A DNA stretch of 15,476 nt. It comes from Methylovorus sp035565335 (GTDB taxonomy: Bacteria; Pseudomonadota; Gammaproteobacteria; Burkholderiales; Methylophilaceae). A model generated the notes under the pieces. That model did no database searches and was not told the DNA's origin. It saw only the letters and a list, made by a program, of their open reading frames with translations. Positions 15,324-15,476 of the stretch are shown here, piece by piece. Positions within the stretch are counted from its first letter, which is position 1. Every line of letters starts with the position of its first letter. The stretch is from the NCBI GenBank assembly GCA_035565335.1, contig DATMSO010000012.1, forward strand, positions 1 through 15,476, written 5' to 3'. The translations under genes and the position numbers were made by a program.

Positions 15324-15476
15324 TTAAGCCATTGCCTCAGGCGCCTGGCCTGCCATCAGGATGGCGGCATGCGCGCTGGCAAGGTGACGATCCTTGGTGT
15401 AGCTGGTCAGCATGTTCAGAATGGCGCAGTCGTCGAAGCGAAAGCGGGCAAGCATCATGTTGGTGCTGGAGAGTTT
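15324..15476 (-). CDS. flhD: Second flhD copy, C-terminal part (5' end outside window)
   Basis: The last 50 codons plus TAA of another FlhD, running off the right edge. The protein is identical to the last 50 residues of the flhD at 14636-14953 (KLSSTNMML through QAPEAMA). Aligned with 14636-14788 the DNA differs at 11 of 153 positions, all synonymous and all in the stop-proximal 94 bases, while the 59 bases at the window edge are identical. The sequence after the stop is unlike that of the first copy apart from TAAGGT, and no flhC follows it. Whether the 5' half is intact cannot be seen. Confidence 0.9.
   Translation of the reverse strand, partial: KLSSTNMMLARFRFDDCAILNMLTSYTKDRHLASAHAAILMAGQAPEAMA

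Overview
The window is a flagellar motility and chemotaxis locus of a Gram-negative betaproteobacterium. An FlhDC master regulator, a MotA of the stator type that goes with it, a CheA with two extra P2-like domains and the moderately GC-rich sequence suggest a Methylophilaceae-type methylotroph. That assignment is an inference from protein style, not a database result. A FecI/FecR/TonB-receptor iron-uptake module sits inside the locus on the opposite strand.

Layout. On the minus strand, read from right to left: a second flhD cut by the right edge (15324-15476), a 370-base spacer rich in repeats, flhD (14636-14953), flhC (14045-14584), a 438-base spacer with no convincing gene, and a membrane-anchored SAM methyltransferase (12824-13606). 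The plus strand then carries fecI (8469-9023), fecR (9049-10050) and a TonB-dependent siderophore-type receptor (10250-12754), closed by a 16-bp perfect terminator stem. After a 418-base spacer holding the divergent promoters, the minus strand resumes with motA (7190-8050), motB (6215-7165), a CheZ-like phosphatase (5602-6150), cheY (5150-5521), cheA (2707-5076), cheW (2213-2710) and a large methyl-accepting chemotaxis protein that runs off the left edge (1-2151).

How it works. FlhD and FlhC form the activator that turns on flagellar genes. MotA and MotB form the proton-driven stator. The chemoreceptor, CheW and CheA form the signalling array, CheY-P carries the signal to the motor, and the CheZ-like protein removes the phosphate. 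In enterobacteria flhDC, motAB and cheAW are neighbours; here the same backbone is interrupted by the iron module and the methyltransferase. In the iron module the receptor has the N-terminal STN domain that talks to FecR, FecR passes the signal to the sigma factor FecI, and FecI would drive the receptor promoter. A good Fur box lies over the fecI start region.

The most unusual part is the right end: two tandem flhD copies whose visible parts encode identical protein but differ at 11 synonymous sites. The spacer between them contains a GTAG-headed hairpin, a 15-bp near-perfect inverted repeat, and CA/GT tracts that are complementary to the sequence overlapping the flhD ribosome binding site.
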